DNA of 8,537 nucleotides from assembly GCA_002387005.1 (NCBI GenBank), contig DGKN01000152.1, positions 558-9,094 on the forward strand, written 5' to 3'. Origin of the DNA: Propionibacteriaceae bacterium UBA4569 (GTDB taxonomy: Bacteria; Actinomycetota; Actinomycetes; Propionibacteriales; Propionibacteriaceae). Positions 7,665-8,537 of this stretch are shown here, in pieces. Numbering within the stretch: position 1 is the first letter of the stretch; each line of letters begins with the position of its first letter. The position numbers and the translations under genes are program-made. Under the pieces are notes generated by a model. That model had not been told where the DNA came from. It did no database searches and saw nothing but the letters and a program-made list of their open reading frames with translations.

Positions 7665-7670
7665 AAGCTA
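7665..7670 (-). promoter_or_regulatory. Candidate -10 element of glnA
   Basis: TAGCTT on the minus strand fits TANNNT and would start a transcript near 7658, giving a leader of about 27 nt that contains the ribosome binding site. The -35 position (about 7688-7693, ACGCGC) does not match consensus, which would suit a promoter that needs an activator. The GlnR-like box centred near 7710 would then lie about 52 bp upstream of the start. Confidence 0.35.
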
Positions 7671-7672
7671 GG

Positions 7673-7693
7673 ACGCGCGGATTGCCCGCGCGT
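7673..7693 (-). repeat. Perfect inverted repeat in the glnA control region
   Basis: ACGCGCGG (7673-7680) and CCGCGCGT (7686-7693) form an 8-bp perfect inverted repeat with loop ATTGC. It lies between the proposed -10 of glnA and the GlnR-like box, over the expected -35. It could be an operator or, if transcription starts further upstream, a leader hairpin. No T-run follows. Confidence 0.5.
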
Positions 7694-7728
7694 TCCGGGC
7701 GTGTAACAGCAGTGTTACAGGCCGTTCA
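7692..7728 (-). promoter_or_regulatory. GlnR-like operator upstream of glnA
   Basis: The core is a perfect inverted repeat TGTAACA-n4-TGTTACA (7702-7719), which contains GTAAC-n6-GTTAC, matching the actinobacterial GlnR a/b-site pattern of GTnAC-like half-sites at 11-bp spacing. In the glnA direction a third half-site, GGAAC (7696-7692), follows after exactly 6 nt. A possible fourth, TGAAC (7728-7724), precedes the core but with 5 nt spacing. GlnR is the nitrogen-responsive OmpR/PhoB-type regulator of glnA in streptomycetes and mycobacteria. The half-sites are seen directly; the regulator is inferred, since no glnR gene is in the window. Confidence 0.72.
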
Positions 7729-7760
7729 CCGGTCCGTGCGGCGGGGGTCGGCCTTGCCGG

Positions 7761-7766
7761 TACGAT
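7761..7766 (+). promoter_or_regulatory. Candidate -10 element of the RDD gene (leaderless transcript)
   Basis: TACGAT (TANNNT) ends 7 nt before the ATG at 7774, so transcription would begin at or next to the start codon. No purine-rich ribosome binding site precedes the ATG apart from a weak CGGG. Leaderless mRNAs are common in Actinobacteria. No good -35 is seen. Confidence 0.4.
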
Positions 7767-7773
7767 CGGGCGC

Positions 7774-8199
7774 ATGAGCCAGACCGCCGTTGACGAGTAC
7801 CCGGGCGCCCGGATCGGACTCCCCGAGAGCAGTCGAGGGTCCCTGGCCTCCTGGCGGGCGCGTTTCGCCGCCCTCATCGTCGACTGGGCGGCGTGCATGC
7901 TCTTGTCGCGGCTCCTGTTCGGGGACGGTGTGCTGCGCGGCCATGACTGGCGCCGCTTCGCTCCGATGGCGATCTACTTCCTCGAGAAGACGGCCCTCAC
8001 CGCGCTGGCCTCGGGCTCCTTCGGCCAACTGCTGGCCCGCATCGCCGTCGTCCGGCTGGACGGTGAGCCGATCGGCTGGGTGCGCAGTGCTGCCCGGGCC
8101 TTCATGAAGTGCATCATCGTCCCGGCTGGCGTGATCGGTGGCGACCGGCGAGCGCTGGACGACCTGGCCCTGGGCACGGTGGTGGTCAACCGCCGCTGA
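7774..8199 (+). CDS. RDD-family small integral membrane protein
   Basis: A 141-residue membrane protein of unknown biochemical role. It carries RDD-domain marks: ASWRARFAALIVDW with conserved Arg30 and Asp38 at the start of the first helix, and DRRALDDLALGTVVV (124-138), which matches the usual conserved end of the domain. Hydrophobic segments are at about 31-49, 62-80 and 110-122. The N-terminus (1-25) is polar and has no cleavable signal. The length fits the short actinobacterial RDD proteins encoded beside glnA, such as Rv2219A in M. tuberculosis, and the conserved position suggests a link to this locus without showing what it is. The ATG at 7774 is probably read from a leaderless mRNA. 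It is divergent from glnA, with the GlnR-like box between them, so it might share that control. It converges on the ABC-F gene with a gap of 17 nt. Confidence 0.85.
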   Translation: MSQTAVDEYPGARIGLPESSRGSLASWRARFAALIVDWAACMLLSRLLFGDGVLRGHDWRRFAPMAIYFLEKTALTALASGSFGQLLARIAVVRLDGEPIGWVRSAARAFMKCIIVPAGVIGGDRRALDDLALGTVVVNRR

Positions 8200-8221
8200 G
8201 CTCTTCATCCGGGGGCTCAGC
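8195..8221. repeat. Inverted repeat across the convergent gene ends
   Basis: GCTGAGC (8195-8201) pairs with GCTCAGC (8215-8221) around a 13-nt loop. Each arm holds the stop codon of one of the two converging genes. It may serve as a weak two-way terminator, but the stem is only 7 bp and no T-run follows on either side. Confidence 0.35.
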
Positions 8222-8537
8222 CCTCGGCGACCTCGGCGGCCTCGAGCCAGGCCAGTTCCAGTTCGTCCTTCTCCGCCTGCAGGGCCTGCTCCTGCTCACC
8301 GAGCCGCGCCAGTTCGGCGTAGTCGGTGGCCCTGGCCGCCATTTCCGCGTGGATCCGGGCGAGCTTCTGGTCGAGCTTGGCCATCTGGCCGTCCAGCCTG
8401 GCCAGGTCCTTCTTCGCGGCCCGGACATCCGCCGCGCTGGCCCCCGAGGCGGCGACAGCAGCCACCGTCGCAGTCTCGGCCGAACGGATCGGCAGCTGCT
8501 GGGCCTCGCGGCGGGCCTCCCGGGACTGGTCGACGCC
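8217..8537 (-). CDS. C-terminal end of an ABC-F family ATP-binding protein (partial, 5' end outside window)
   Basis: Only the last 106 residues are present, reading in from the right edge without a start. They begin with a basic linker (residues 1-12, REARREAQQ-like), then an Ala-rich stretch (about 24-40), then a long charged helical region (about 37-104, with AAKKDLARLDGQMAKLDQKL and DELELAWLEAAE) that should form a coiled coil. This Arg-rich linker plus coiled coil ending in a WLEAAE-type tail is typical of Uup-like ABC-F proteins, soluble tandem-ATPase factors that act on the ribosome. The ATPase domains themselves are outside the window, so the assignment rests on the tail alone. An internal GTG at 8465 would give a shorter reading frame, but the frame stays open to the edge, so that is not a real start. 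Confidence 0.72.
   Translation of the reverse strand, partial: GVDQSREARREAQQLPIRSAETATVAAVAASGASAADVRAAKKDLARLDGQMAKLDQKLARIHAEMAARATDYAELARLGEQEQALQAEKDELELAWLEAAEVAEG

Noticed and set aside
5877..7706. 609-residue open frame on the plus strand, spanning antisense of glnA and the GH92 5' end
   Set aside because: It crosses the glnA terminator and two clear genes on the other strand, and shows no family motif.
1..8537. Possible mobile element, CRISPR array, toxin-antitoxin or defence module
   Set aside because: I saw no transposase, integrase, terminal repeats, spaced direct repeats or small paired genes; every stretch longer than 300 bases is covered by a gene with recognisable features.

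Overview
The window is visibly GC-rich throughout, with codons ending mostly in G or C. It carries a GlnR-type operator and an actinobacterial GlnA1/RDD gene pair, so it reads as a chromosomal segment of a high-GC Gram-positive (Actinomycetota). A propionibacteria-like organism is my best guess from overall feel, not from any alignment. I see no insertion sequence, phage gene, CRISPR array, tRNA or rRNA, and it looks like ordinary chromosome rather than a mobile island.

Layout. (1) 1-956, minus: the 5' part of a PTS permease (EIIB followed by EIIC, beta-glucoside/glucose superfamily), running off the left edge. (2) 957-1225: a divergent control region of 269 bp, the longest gene-free stretch, with ribosome binding sites on both sides and a set of hairpins ahead of ptsI. 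(3) 1226-2932, plus: ptsI, Enzyme I of the PTS, closed by a strong hairpin terminator. (4) 3039-6125, minus: a large glycoside hydrolase family 92 protein (exo-alpha-mannosidase type) without a signal peptide. (5) 6210-7631, minus: glnA, type I glutamine synthetase, with a terminator between it and the GH92 gene. (6) 7632-7773: the glnA control region with a clear GlnR-like operator. (7) 7774-8199, plus: a small RDD-family membrane protein. (8) 8217-8537, minus: the C-terminal end of an ABC-F type ATPase, running off the right edge.

How the genes fit together. Enzyme I passes phosphate from PEP through HPr (not in this window) and an EIIA to the EIIB cysteine of the neighbouring permease, so the first two genes form a sugar-uptake module. 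The GH92 enzyme lacks an export signal and would act in the cytoplasm on imported manno-oligosaccharides; no transporter for such substrates is visible. glnA is the nitrogen-assimilation gene, with features of regulation both by transcription (GlnR-like box) and by adenylylation (conserved Tyr).

The points most worth a second look are a probable pair of compensating frameshifts inside the GH92 gene (about 5070-5117), the lack of promoter room for GH92 behind the glnA terminator, the GlnR-like half-site array, and the hairpins in the ptsI leader. I found no convincing new multi-gene system.
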